A DNA stretch of 64,000 bases. Origin: Pseudophaeomoniella oleicola. Taxonomy: Eukaryota > Ascomycota > Eurotiomycetes > Phaeomoniellales > Phaeomoniellaceae. The notes below the pieces were generated by a model, which did not search any database, was not told the origin of the DNA, and saw only the letters and a program-made list of their open reading frames with translations. The position numbers and the translations under genes were made by a program. This document shows positions 41,734 through 51,836 of this stretch, piece by piece (the stretch's first letter is position 1; each line of letters starts with the position of its first letter). The stretch is taken from assembly GCA_003868215.1 (NCBI GenBank), contig QWDQ01000002.1, positions 972,502 through 1,036,501 of the forward strand, read 5' to 3'.

Positions 41734-42210
41734 CTCGTATTATTGAAGCAACAAGCAATAAAAACAACGGTTCGAGAATAAATGTGTGTTTTGTTATAGT
41801 CGGTCAAATAGGAGATCCCCGGGGTGACCTTTTTCTCTGCTCGGAGATATTTTGTAGTAGGAGAGTAGAAGAGATGAACATAAATGAGATGCTCATATTG
41901 TTACCAGCTTGGCAATCACCAAAGATCTTACTCCATTTGTTACAGACTCAATAACATATTAGAGAAGTCTTCAGCTCGGGTAGCAAACAATTCGTGTTGA
42001 CGAGTCGGTGAGGCCAATGCAGGGAGTCATAAAAAAAGTATATGCAGGCACATGCAATAATACGTCGGTGCCCTGACCTCATTTGTACGGTTGATTCTTC
42101 GACCACTTTGCGCAAGACGCATTCCGATATCACTACTCCCTCAGGCGTCAACAACGAGATATCTTATCCCTACATCAACAATTACAACAACAATACATGA
42201 CTCAATTGTA
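41734..42210. promoter_or_regulatory. Divergent promoter DUG3 / MGM1
   Basis: 477 bases between divergent start codons. The MGM1 frame is open upstream to a TTG at 42091, but no ATG supports a longer protein. No other feature is seen. Confidence 0.5.
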
Positions 42211-45054
42211 ATGAGTGGGAGATTACTCTCCCAGCGTGCGTCCCTCCTTGCGAGGAGAGCTGCACCCCAACGATTACTACATCAGCATGCATATCTGCGA
42301 AATGGACTACTTCGATCAGATACTCGTATCGCATCGAGGCGGCGGTCATGGCCACCTGGTGCATCCTCCATCCACAATGTTCCTGCCATCCGATCAATCT
42401 CGTTCATGCGAGTCTTGCCAAGGTTGGCACTTAAATTTGCAAGGCTGCCAGCAATGTTCGGTGGTGCAATGATCGCAGGCATTGCTTATCTACAGTATCA
42501 AGCGACTCGTAAGTTTTGTTGTCTTTCAGCAGGCCGATCTAACCGGCGACAGAGGCTGGAAACTATGCGATTGATGCTTTGACGAGAGGAAGAGATGCTG
42601 CCACTGGATTTGCCGGAACTGTCTTCCAAGGTGGTAAAGGTATCTTCGATCAAATTGAACGCGGGTGGGAGAAGACCAAGGATGAGACCGATACACCAGA
42701 GTGGTTGCAGAAGCTGTTACGATGGAAGGAAGGATCTCAAGAAGGTGGCGAGGGCGAGGGTGGACCTGGTCAAGATCCATCGAATCTGAAGAAGGCTGCT
42801 GCAGGGGCAGCCGCAACTGGAGCGGCGTTCGGCTATGATAAAGAATCAGACGATGATTCAAGAACAGGCGAACAAGCCGCAAAAGATGATCAAATGATGT
42901 TGTTGACGAAGAAGATGATTGAGATCCGGACGATGCTACAGACCGTTGGACAATCCGGAGCTCTCACGTTACCGTCCATCGTCGTGATCGGTTCACAATC
43001 ATCTGGCAAGAGTTCTGTATTGGAGGCAATTGTTGGCCACGAGTTTCTCCCCAAAGGTTCCAACATGGTAACGAGGAGACCAATTGAGCTTACACTTGTT
43101 AACACACCGGATGCAAAGGCAGAATATGGAGAATTTCCAGCGCTTGGTTTGGGGAAGATAACCGATTTTTCTCAGATTCAACGAACCTTGACCGATCTCA
43201 ACCTCGCCGTTCCGGCAGAGCAATGTGTCACCGATGACCCTATTCAACTATCGATATACTCGCCTAATGTACCGGATTTATCACTGATCGATCTGCCGGG
43301 TTATATTCAGGTTGTTGGCCGAGACCAACCATTGGAGTTGAAACAAAAGATTGTTGATCTTTGTGACAAATACATACAACCGCCAAACGTTATACTTGCT
43401 ATTTCAGCAGCAGATGTCGACCTTGCCAACTCAACAGCCTTACGATCAAGTCGAAGGGTGGATCCTCGTGGCGAGCGCACAATTGGTGTGATTACAAAGA
43501 TGGACTTGGTCGACCCAGATCGTGGAAGAGATATATTGTCTGACAAAAAGTATCCTCTAAGGCTTGGCTATGTTGGTGTCGTCTGCAGGATTCCTCAAAC
43601 CTCTACGAGTCTGTTCTCACGGGGCAGTGGAAACATCACGACTGCCATTGTCAAGAATGAAAATGCTTTTTTTTCTGCCCATCCTGACGAATTCGGGCCT
43701 CAATCGGACGTTGCTGTTGGCACTACCACCCTACGAAAGAAGTTGATGCATGTTTTGGAGCAGACTATGGCATCAAGTTTGGCCGGCACGAGAGATGCTA
43801 TCATACAAGAATTGGAAGAGGCCACTTACGAATTTAAGGTGCAGTACAACGATCGACCAATGAGCGCTGAATCTTATCTGGCCGAGAGTTTGGATAGCTT
43901 CAAACATGCCTTCAAAGCCTTCAGCGAACAATTCGGTCGACCACAGGTGCGAGAAATCTTGAAGGACACACTGGAGCAACGAATCCTGGACATCCTTGCT
44001 AAGAGATATTGGAACAAGCCATTTGACGATCTATCATCGGCGCCATCCGATCGCGATCCTCTGGCAGATCTCATGAAATCTGAACCGTCCTTGTACTGGC
44101 ACCGGAAGTTGGATGCTTCCACTTCAGAGTTAACAAAGCTTGGTATAGGAAGACTGGCTACAATGGTTGTCACCGATGAACTACAAAGGCATATCGACGG
44201 TCTTGTGGCCGGATCAACCTTTGCCGCTCATCCATATGCCCAAAGAGCTATCACTGATGCTGCCTCCACGATTCTCAACGACAGATTCTACAGCACAAGT
44301 GATCAAGTGGAAAATTGCATCAAGCCATACAAATTCGAGATTGAGGTTGAAGACAACGAGTGGCATAAAGGACGAGAAAGCGTGGCCCGAGTACTGAAAG
44401 GTGAACTCAAGGCCTGTGAAGGTGCCCAGAAACGACTCGAAGAAGCCGTAGGCAGGCGGAAAATGAAAGACGTCATTGGTTTCATTGACCGAGTTAGAAA
44501 AGGAGAAGTAGTGCTTGAGGGGAATGGAGCAGGCGGTGCGGGTGGATTTAGCGCTGCATTGCTTCAACAAGGTTCGTTCATTTCATACTATGCATCAACT
44601 TTTGCTTACTATCTAAGGTCGCGAAGCTGTGTTTCTGAGAGATCGGGCGGATATCATAAAGATGCGACTCATGGCTGTCCGGTCGAAACAATGCGCCAAC
44701 CTCAAGAACAAATACCAATGCCCAGAGATTTTCTTGGACGTTGTTGCTGATAAGCTGACTTCGACGGCTGTATTGTTCTTGAATGTTGAACTTCTCTCCG
44801 AGTTCTACTATAATTTCCCAAGAGAGCTCGACATCCGCCTGGGTCGTCACTTGAGCGATGCTGAGGTTGAACGATTTGCCAGAGAAGACCCTCGTGTTCG
44901 GAAACACCTGGATGTTATCAGAAGGAAGGATATGCTAGAACGGGTGCTCGAGAAGATCGAAAGCATTCGTCAGCTGGAAAATCGTAGTAAGCCGGGTTTG
45001 CAAGACAAGAGCCACGGAGGAAGAGAAAGGAATCGAGGTTGGAGTATTTTTTGA
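42211..45054 (+). CDS. MGM1: Mitochondrial inner-membrane dynamin-like GTPase
   Basis: Exons 42211-42508, 42553-44571 and 44618-45054 give 917 residues. An Arg-rich presequence (LLSQRASLLARRAAPQRLL) and a membrane anchor (about 78-96; MFGGAMIAGIAYLQYQ) are followed by an Ala/Gly-rich segment (KKAAAGAAATGAAFGY), a candidate rhomboid (Pcp1) cleavage region. The GTPase domain shows GSQSSGKSS (about 247), DLPG (about 345) and TKMD (about 413), then stalk regions and a C-terminal helical part ending NRGWSIF. Mgm1/OPA1 drives inner-membrane fusion and cristae shape. Intron 1 (44 bases) falls right after the anchor. Intron 2 (46 bases) has an unusual GTTCGT donor, but splicing it is required: the unspliced frame stops about 60 codons later, losing the last 146 residues. 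Confidence 0.94.
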
Positions 45055-45110
45055 TACCAGGATAACTGAAAGGCGCTCGTTTATGAAGGAATGATAATGT
45101 ACATATATTT

Positions 45111-45641
45111 CTATCGGCCTCCTACCCTGCCTGCCATATTTTCTATACCATTGAAAGCCAGTAGAGATTGGAATCCAGCCTGTCGCGAATCATTCCATTC
45201 AACTTTTCCAGGTATGTTTTGCATTGCATTGTGCGGCTTCCCAGGCATTCCAAGCCGGTCTCCCAGTTTGACAACCGAAAACCGGACCATTCTGGGGTCG
45301 AGTCCAAGTGTTTTTCGTATCTCGCTTTGCGTATGCGCCGAACTGTCGAATCTCATGATGAAGTAATGACCTTCATGATGTTGTGTTTGATGCTTTGTGG
45401 TAGGTCTCGGTAGAAGGAAAGGTCCCCAGTTCGTATATCCTCTGATCACACCACTGTTTCGAAGAACTTGAAGACCAGCAGTCCTGGCGATCCTGCTGAA
45501 GGTTAGAGAGGTTCCGACAGGGTTCGTATGGCGACCTACTCCCTGACCTCGGACAAATTGCCCGGACGGACCTACTGAGCGTCAGCAGAATCTTGAAAGT
45601 TGGGAATATCGACTTACAATTGCTATCAACTCGTACAGCAT
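45111..45641 (-). CDS. MRP17: Mitochondrial small-subunit ribosomal protein bS6m
   Basis: Exons 45641-45618, 45571-45540 and 45492-45111 give 145 residues. The two first exons are only 24 and 32 bases. The assembled start MLYELIAIVRPGNLSEVREI, with ARTAGLQVLRNSGVIRGYTNWGP and FIMRFDSSAHTQSEI, matches the ribosomal protein S6 fold (fungal Mrp17). The third exon has a tandem acceptor CAGCAG: use of the second AG gives VREIARTAG, as expected for the family, and use of the first adds one residue (VRDRIARTAG). The gene converges on MGM1 with 56 bases between stops and diverges from GCV3. Confidence 0.87.
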
Positions 45642-45803
45642 TTCACATTTGATGGTTGTTGAAGAGGTAAGAAGCGCATCACCGTCGATACAAAAAGTTC
45701 CCAAGATGACAATCAATGGGACTAAACCCTTTACGGTGGGGAAGTTCGATATCATAGGAACTTGCCGCACGTAACTTCACTATCAACAACAACTACAAGC
45801 ACA
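45642..45803. promoter_or_regulatory. Very short divergent promoter MRP17 / GCV3
   Basis: 162 bases separate the start codons of two mitochondrial-protein genes. Shared control is plausible but no specific site is identified. Confidence 0.5.
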
Positions 45804-46393
45804 ATGGCGACTTCATTGAGACTTGTAGCTCCTTCGAGAGCACTCTTTGCTTCTCGTAGAACAGCAATGAGGGTTGGGGTGCATGGGCGAAAGACTTTTG
45901 CAACCCGATCTCCCCGTGAGTGATGCTGCGGTCGCAACAGAACGGTGACTAACCGGTTCAAGTGCTTGCGAAGTATTATACGGAAGACCATGAATGGATT
46001 GATGTTTCAGAAGACAAGAAGATTGGTATGTACTTCCCTCTTCTGTCAATCGCAATCGCCTGATTCAATCCAGGTACTATTGGCATCACCAATTATGCCG
46101 CCAAATCGCTCGGTGACGTCGTTTATGTCGAGCTACCACAAGTCGATTTGGAAATAAAGCAGGGTGATTCGATTGGCGCAGTTGAGTCAGTAAAGTCGGC
46201 ATCGGATATCATGTCACCAGTATCGGGCACGATCATCGAAGCGAATTCAGTCTTGGAGGAGAAACCGGGCACAATCAACAAGGGCCCTGAGGGTGAGGGT
46301 TGGTTTGCGAAGATCCAATTGTCGGATGAAGCAGAGGTTGAGAACCTACTCGATGCTGCTGCTTACAAGAAATTGACTGATGATCTGGATTAA
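45804..46393 (+). CDS. GCV3: Glycine cleavage system H protein, mitochondrial
   Basis: Exons 45804-45915, 45963-46025 and 46074-46393 give 164 residues; introns are 47 and 48 bases. A presequence (MATSLRLVAPSRALFASRR) is followed by YYTEDHEWIDV, GITNYAAKSLGDVVYVELP and the lipoyl-attachment region GAVESVKSASDIMSP, in which the lysine carries lipoate. The H protein shuttles the aminomethyl group between the P, T and L proteins of glycine cleavage, and in yeast is also needed for lipoylation of other enzymes. Length and motifs are complete. Confidence 0.95.
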
Positions 46394-47423
46394 AATTATA
46401 TATATTACCGTCGTCCCTCAACGGATGGTGCGCTGAGGAAGAAGCTGTGTATCATACACTGCCTGTATACCCCATCAATCTTACTGATGTTAACTCCATT
46501 CCTTCCATTACAAGAGCACAGAGACTCTTTCATTCTCGTCACTATTGTTTATGATTTGGTGATCTGGTCCCTCCCATCCTCGCGATCTTGTGGTATCATC
46601 AGAGCGTGGCTACTCTCCGCAACTGTCGTCTGGAGGTGGCTTACTATGTGCGCGTTGACTGTGCGCAGGAAATCGGATGCTGTTAGCAGATCTCTTCATC
46701 GATCCGCTGCTGAAATCAGGTCAACTTTGGTCAGACTTGATTCGGGCTCGTGATGCTTCGACATGCACAATAAACGGTAGAGCAAGGAGCAAGGACACAG
46801 CCAAGTAGTCCATCAAAAGATGGCAATGCCCATATACCCTTAGCATCAAAATACCTGCGTAGTAGCGGCGTCTACGCTCTCTTCATGCATATGCAGTTGG
46901 GTTGCCGATTGGGTTCCCACAAACGATGCCAAGCATATACCCAACATCTAATGAGACTTCTCACACAGGCACAAGCTCTCGCATTGATCTGATGAATGTT
47001 TTCAAGTGTTGAAAGGCGGATGAAGACAAAAGGAGAATTCTTGAGGTGGCTGTTGTCGCATTTTGTCCTCGCGAGTCGAACCTGTTACAGATGGCGTTTC
47101 ATCACCGCCAGCCAGATCTCCCACCACGATTTCATCTGTTACACACAGCAGCACTTCACTTACCCACTAAACTGCAATCTGGGCTTTTGTTGAAGAAAAT
47201 GATCGTGCAAGTGCCCCCGGTTCGTAATCTCCTATCTGTCACCGTTCCTGGTACTCGAGTCCCTATATCGGGGTCAGGAGGCCTCCTTTGTCTCATAATT
47301 TGCCTCCAGAATAGCTATGATTAATTTATAAGATGCCGCGACGCCTCGGTCTCCCACTATGAAGCATACACAACTGCACTCGATTATTGCCATCATACAT
47401 TTCCTCGCATACCAGAAGTAACA
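46394..47423. other. Intergenic region
   Basis: 1.03 kb between GCV3 and the coiled-coil gene. The ORFs present are short and lack gene-like features. I see no repeat or RNA gene. Confidence 0.45.
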
Positions 47424-48425
47424 ATGTGGACCGTGAGCCCCCAACGTCTTTCGCGGACATCGTCCATGCATTCTTTAGCCAGATCTGTCACCTCTAGTCA
47501 TGGATCGACCTATGCGGAAAGCGTAGATGAAATCGAGTTTCCTGTCAAAGCTGACATGTGGAGGCCACAAGCCAAAACCGAAAACATGTTGCATATCATC
47601 CAGCTTGAGAGACGTGATTCTCTTTCTAGCGATACACTATCAGGACCGAACTCCTTTGGGCGAAATGACCTTGACATTCGAGAAGATGAGATGGATCCGA
47701 AGACACCCACTGTTCGTCCAGCCGAACAAATGTCCCAAGCACCGACGTTGATCGAGCATCACGAGCATGCTATACCGGCTGGACCACTCGAGCAGCAACT
47801 CCTGTCTATATTATCCAAGATCTCGCATATGGAACGTGACCAACCTACCGTCATGGCGGAAGATTACAAGCTATTGGAGGATAGGCTCAGAGGTCTCGAG
47901 GCCGAACAGAAGGCGTGGCAAAGAAGACATGAGGCTCTCTACGCACTCCGCGATGAAGATCTCGCAAACTTGATCACGGTGCGATGTTTGCTAGCGAATG
48001 AAAGGAGAGAACACACTGCGATCCGCAACCTAAGAGACGACGACCTGCACAATGTTCTCGAACTGCGAGATAAGCTTGCCAAAGCGACTTGGAGCAAACC
48101 TGCAGAACCATCCCGCTCACGTCAATCAAGACCAGAGAGCGATGACCTTTGGCATTACGCAAAGACCGCGGCCCTGGAACAAAGAGTTCTCGAGCTTGAA
48201 AAGCATAACGAGGAGTTGTTGAAGCAGATCGAGACCAAAGGTGATTGGACACGTATGGAGGGATTACTGGAAGAGAACTTAAGGTATCGTGAGAAGACGG
48301 GCCAAAGAGTACAACAGCTGAGATCAGAGAAGGAAGTCTTGCAAAAGGAACTGTCAAGGTTGGAGGATGAGAATGCGGACCTGGAGGTGAAGGTCGAACG
48401 GTTACAGAGAAGGACCGGTTTATGA
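47424..48425 (+). CDS. Uncharacterised coiled-coil protein
   Basis: A single exon of 333 residues from ATG 47424. A Ser-rich head (MWTVSPQRLSRTSSMHSLAR) is followed from about residue 125 by extended heptad-like helices (LLEDRLRGLEAEQKAWQRRH, LEQRVLELEKHNEELLKQI, VLQKELSRLEDENADLEVKV). A duplicated-looking motif occurs twice, ALRDEDLANLITVRCLLANE and NLRDDDLHNVLELRDKLAKA, suggesting an internal repeat. No domain family is recognised. It may be a structural or cytoskeletal adaptor, but this is only by shape. Confidence 0.72.
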   Translation: MWTVSPQRLSRTSSMHSLARSVTSSHGSTYAESVDEIEFPVKADMWRPQAKTENMLHIIQLERRDSLSSDTLSGPNSFGRNDLDIREDEMDPKTPTVRPAEQMSQAPTLIEHHEHAIPAGPLEQQLLSILSKISHMERDQPTVMAEDYKLLEDRLRGLEAEQKAWQRRHEALYALRDEDLANLITVRCLLANERREHTAIRNLRDDDLHNVLELRDKLAKATWSKPAEPSRSRQSRPESDDLWHYAKTAALEQRVLELEKHNEELLKQIETKGDWTRMEGLLEENLRYREKTGQRVQQLRSEKEVLQKELSRLEDENADLEVKVERLQRRTGL

Positions 48426-49484
48426 TGTCTTTTTCTTTTTAGTAGATTATAAAAATGATCAAGCAACAAAATGTGCATTAAGTCATAAACGCTGTTGATG
48501 AAGTTCACAAAAGCTGTTCAGTATGACCCGAATGAATTGGAATCAGCTTGTTCACATCTTCTTGCTGGTATCATCTTTGCAGTCGGTCTGGGATGTTTAC
48601 TTTATTCTTTGACTCCAAATGCATCAGTTGCTGAGGGTGACATGACAAGCTGTGGCTATCACCGGCCAATGCCAAACTCCAGAGCACTTCAGGAGTCTGT
48701 TATCGCAGCATATTGAATTTGTACATTCGCGGAATGTCTCGTTCGTCCTCCGGCTTGGCAATATCCGCTACTGAACGACATTCCATCTCCACTGTTGACA
48801 CCAGCAGAGTGAATTCAATACTACACAGAATTTTGATGCCTAGGAATCATAAATTATTATTCTTTTGACTTGTGTACTATCACTTACACGCATAATAACG
48901 GAGACCAAAAAGCCTGTGTGCATATACTAGACATAACCCCATAACCCAGCTCCAAATTTGGCTGATCGTCTGAGCTTGGCTGATCGTCTGAGCTTGCCTG
49001 AGGGCTCGGACACATTTCCTCTGCTATCTGTGATGATTATCAACGGAGGTAGGAGGTATGTTGTTAGGTAGTGGAGATCTCATGATTCACTGCGGAAGAG
49101 GCACTCCGCTGTCTTATCTGGTGTTCGCGGTGAACTGACAACGTTCGGAAGCAAAATTGTGCTGCCATTCCTCTCCTGAAAAAGGGGGAAAAGAGAACGA
49201 AGGAAGTAAAGAAGTCTTGGAAGCTACTAGCCATCAACCTCATCGAGCTGACAAAGGAGAGACGCACAAGTAACATGTAAGAAGACAAAGGTGAATTAAC
49301 CGTAGGCTTGACCTGGCCATGATGAAGACAACAATTTAGGACCGTAGGAAGAGGGAATAAATTTCACACGAATAGAATTACCTTTCTTATAAATATATTG
49401 TTTTCTCACTTTCTTCTTTTCTCATTCCAACTATCGAAATAACTTTTCCACTTTGAATACAACAATTTTTTCAGGGTAACGAGC
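48426..49484. other. Intergenic region with an 18-bp tandem duplication
   Basis: 1.06 kb. It contains a perfect 18-base tandem duplication (48960-48995) followed by a block (48998-49023) that partly matches 53714-53739. A TATA-like run at about 49387 lies about 95 bases before the next start codon. A short ORF at 48498-48716 is not supported. Confidence 0.5.
48960..48995. repeat. Perfect 18-bp tandem duplication
   Basis: Two identical adjacent copies of GGCTGATCGTCTGAGCTT. It lies upstream of an unrecognised gene. Confidence 0.95.
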
Positions 49485-51202
49485 ATGGCGCCACCTGTAG
49501 TGACGCTGTGTTTTGTTTGCAGAGGACCTTTGAATAAGGAGAATGGGACGTGCCCATTACATGACCGAGTGGTTCATGTTTGGCCACAATGCCAGGGATG
49601 TGGCATGGATCTTCCATTCAGGACATATGGAGCCACTTTGGCGTGCTTGGACTGTGGAATTCCTCACAGGAACCCATATGGCACTTCAAGTAAGTATCCT
49701 GGTCAGATTCGAAAGCATGGATGAGCTAACATGAGTAAGGTACTGGCGACCGTGGTCGGTCTCAGATACTGGATACTGGAAGGGTGACATCGCAAGATCG
49801 GCGAAGGAGCGCATCACCTGAGCGACGAGATGGAGGATCTCAGATCAGACAACGGACATACGGAAATCCACCAGCGTCAGTTTCCGCAGGGCATCGGGAA
49901 CCTCGTGACCCTGCGCGATATGTTGCTCGTGCGAATTCCCCCGCAAGGGACTACAGACTTCGTGAGGATTATGAAAGGCAGGGACGATATGATCCATCTG
50001 GTGGAAATGCACTGGAAGGTTCACGTAGAGACTCTACAGGCTTTTCTCGTCCACCACCTCGGGGTCCGCGCAGTTTCGGCACGTATCCATCAGGACCTTC
50101 GGGCCCAGGCTACAACCGGAGCAGCCAAGTTGGTTATGCCAGAGGCGCGTTTAGAGGCAACTACAACCGTGGTAGTACGCCTAGAGGTTTTAGAGGGATT
50201 GGACGCGGTGGAGGCATTGGACGCGGTAGGGATCTGGCAAGTCGAGTCAGTCAACCAGCACCAGGACCGGCAGCATCCACTCTGATGTTGCCTTTACCTG
50301 TGCCTGGTTCAAATCGCTGCGAAGTCAGTAAGATCCCAATGAATCTTGAGTACGCACGTGGACTATTTGATACGTCCGGAACGCGGAGACCTGTCATTGA
50401 CAGTTTGGAGAAGTTATATGGCGCGTTACGTCTCGCACAGGACCCTCTTGAGCGGATGGAAGATACAGAGTGGTACAACCAGCGTAAGCGACAGGAACAG
50501 AACGCCAGCAGGCTTTGGGTTCTTACTTTCCCAGAGGAGAGCCGCGCCGAAAAGAGGGCAGCGATGAGCAAGCTGCGTCAAGTGCGAATCAAGGAGACAA
50601 GAACCTTCCTAGAGATCGTCAAACTTATTTTGACATCAATGAAGCGCGATGCAGATGACCATGCATCTCAGTGGGGGTTTCAGGTCGACTCTAATGGCCT
50701 ACCTTTATTCTCGGGAATGTCGATAGGTACTAAGGCTGAAACCAGCATGTACCTTCGCCAGCAGCTGCATCTGAGGATTGCGCAGCTGGAAAGAAGTGCT
50801 GCGGCTTGTCGGGAGAAGCTGGACAACGGATGGGAGTCCTTTAAGAAAACGGTGAATGAGACGCCTGCGTCTGGCACACAAGCTACAGCACTCGCCTCGA
50901 TGCTCTTGGCTATGGAACAAGACAAGCTCGATGAGCGGACCCCTCTGCCGAGCCTGCAGTTCCAGGGGGCTGAGTGTGCGGAAGTGAAGGTGCTCGTCTC
51001 AGAGCTCAGAGCTGATCTTGGCCTTCCGCCACAGGAAGAGCGTAGACGTCAGCCGTGGGAGGCAATTGCCGAAGGCGACGCTGGCTCTGCGGATACTAGA
51101 GCCACACAATCGGATCCAACAAGCAGACCCGAGGCTGCGGACATTGATAATCAGACTTGGGACTGGTTATGCAAGCTTGAGGATGCAGTTGATAAGGACT
51201 GA
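49485..51202 (+). CDS. Unrecognised zinc-ribbon and RGG-rich protein
   Basis: Exons 49485-49689 and 49740-51202 give 555 residues; the 50-base intron has a GTAAGT donor and a CTAAC branch. The first exon encodes a compact Cys-rich unit with ligand pairs CFVC, CPLH, CQGC and CLDC, a plausible double zinc ribbon. Exon 2 begins with an Arg/Ser/Gly-rich region (about 70-210) with RG, RGG-like and FRG repeats (GFRGIGRGGGIGRGRDL), typical of RNA-binding disordered tails. A helical C-terminal part of about 300 residues follows (LEKLYGALRLAQDPLERM, MYLRQQLHLRIAQLERS). I do not recognise the family. RNA binding is an inference from composition. Codon-level continuity over 1.4 kb and a clean splice support a real gene. 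Confidence 0.7.
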
Positions 51203-51836
51203 ACACTAGGAAGGAAGCTCGATGATCAAGGCGGTGTTTGCGAATATCCGAACACCGATAAAATAGAGCTAAGTTTCTAGACATTGCAAAGACTGGTGAT
51301 TTCCGCCATCTCTGATATGCTTGGATAGCACTGTGGAGCAACTCTAGCTATGCGCTACGTGACTAGGATCATCAGTCAGTATGTTTTCAGGAAATGTCAC
51401 TGGAAAAGGAGGTCGATGTAGACCAACGCCAGTACCAGGCCTGGGTAGGACAACAGGAGGAAGGGATAACGACGTAGAGATGTTCAACTTTGTAGATTCC
51501 AAGATACAATGCAGATATCTCTTCGCAATTTTGCTTCACTCAGTAATGCCAGCGTTCTACGTCAGTAGTCTTTTTAGATCTATGGGCCCTCATCCCTAAC
51601 ATTGGCAGTACGCCTCCTCTGTCGGTGACTCCAGTAAAAATGTAACGTATCCCTTCCTGCTGATGAGGCAAGTCGTAGCATTGAAGCTACAGCCTACAGT
51701 GAACTTTGGCGGAAAGTATCCTATATGTACCCAAGAGTCAGAGAGTCATGATATTACTAGCTAATATTCAACCTCCCCTCATACCTAATTCCGTGACCGT
51801 ATCTACAAGAATCAAGTTTCCGCGATCTCAGGCACA
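51203..51836. other. Convergent intergenic region
   Basis: 634 bases between the stops of two unrecognised genes. A plus-strand ORF near 51381-51599 has no support. No repeat is seen. Confidence 0.45.

Noticed and set aside
42091-42210. N-terminal extension of MGM1
   Set aside because: The upstream open frame begins with TTG and has no ATG; 42211 gives a normal presequence.
48498-48716. Small ORF with one hydrophobic stretch
   Set aside because: It lies just after the coiled-coil gene stop, is short, and has no similarity or splice support.
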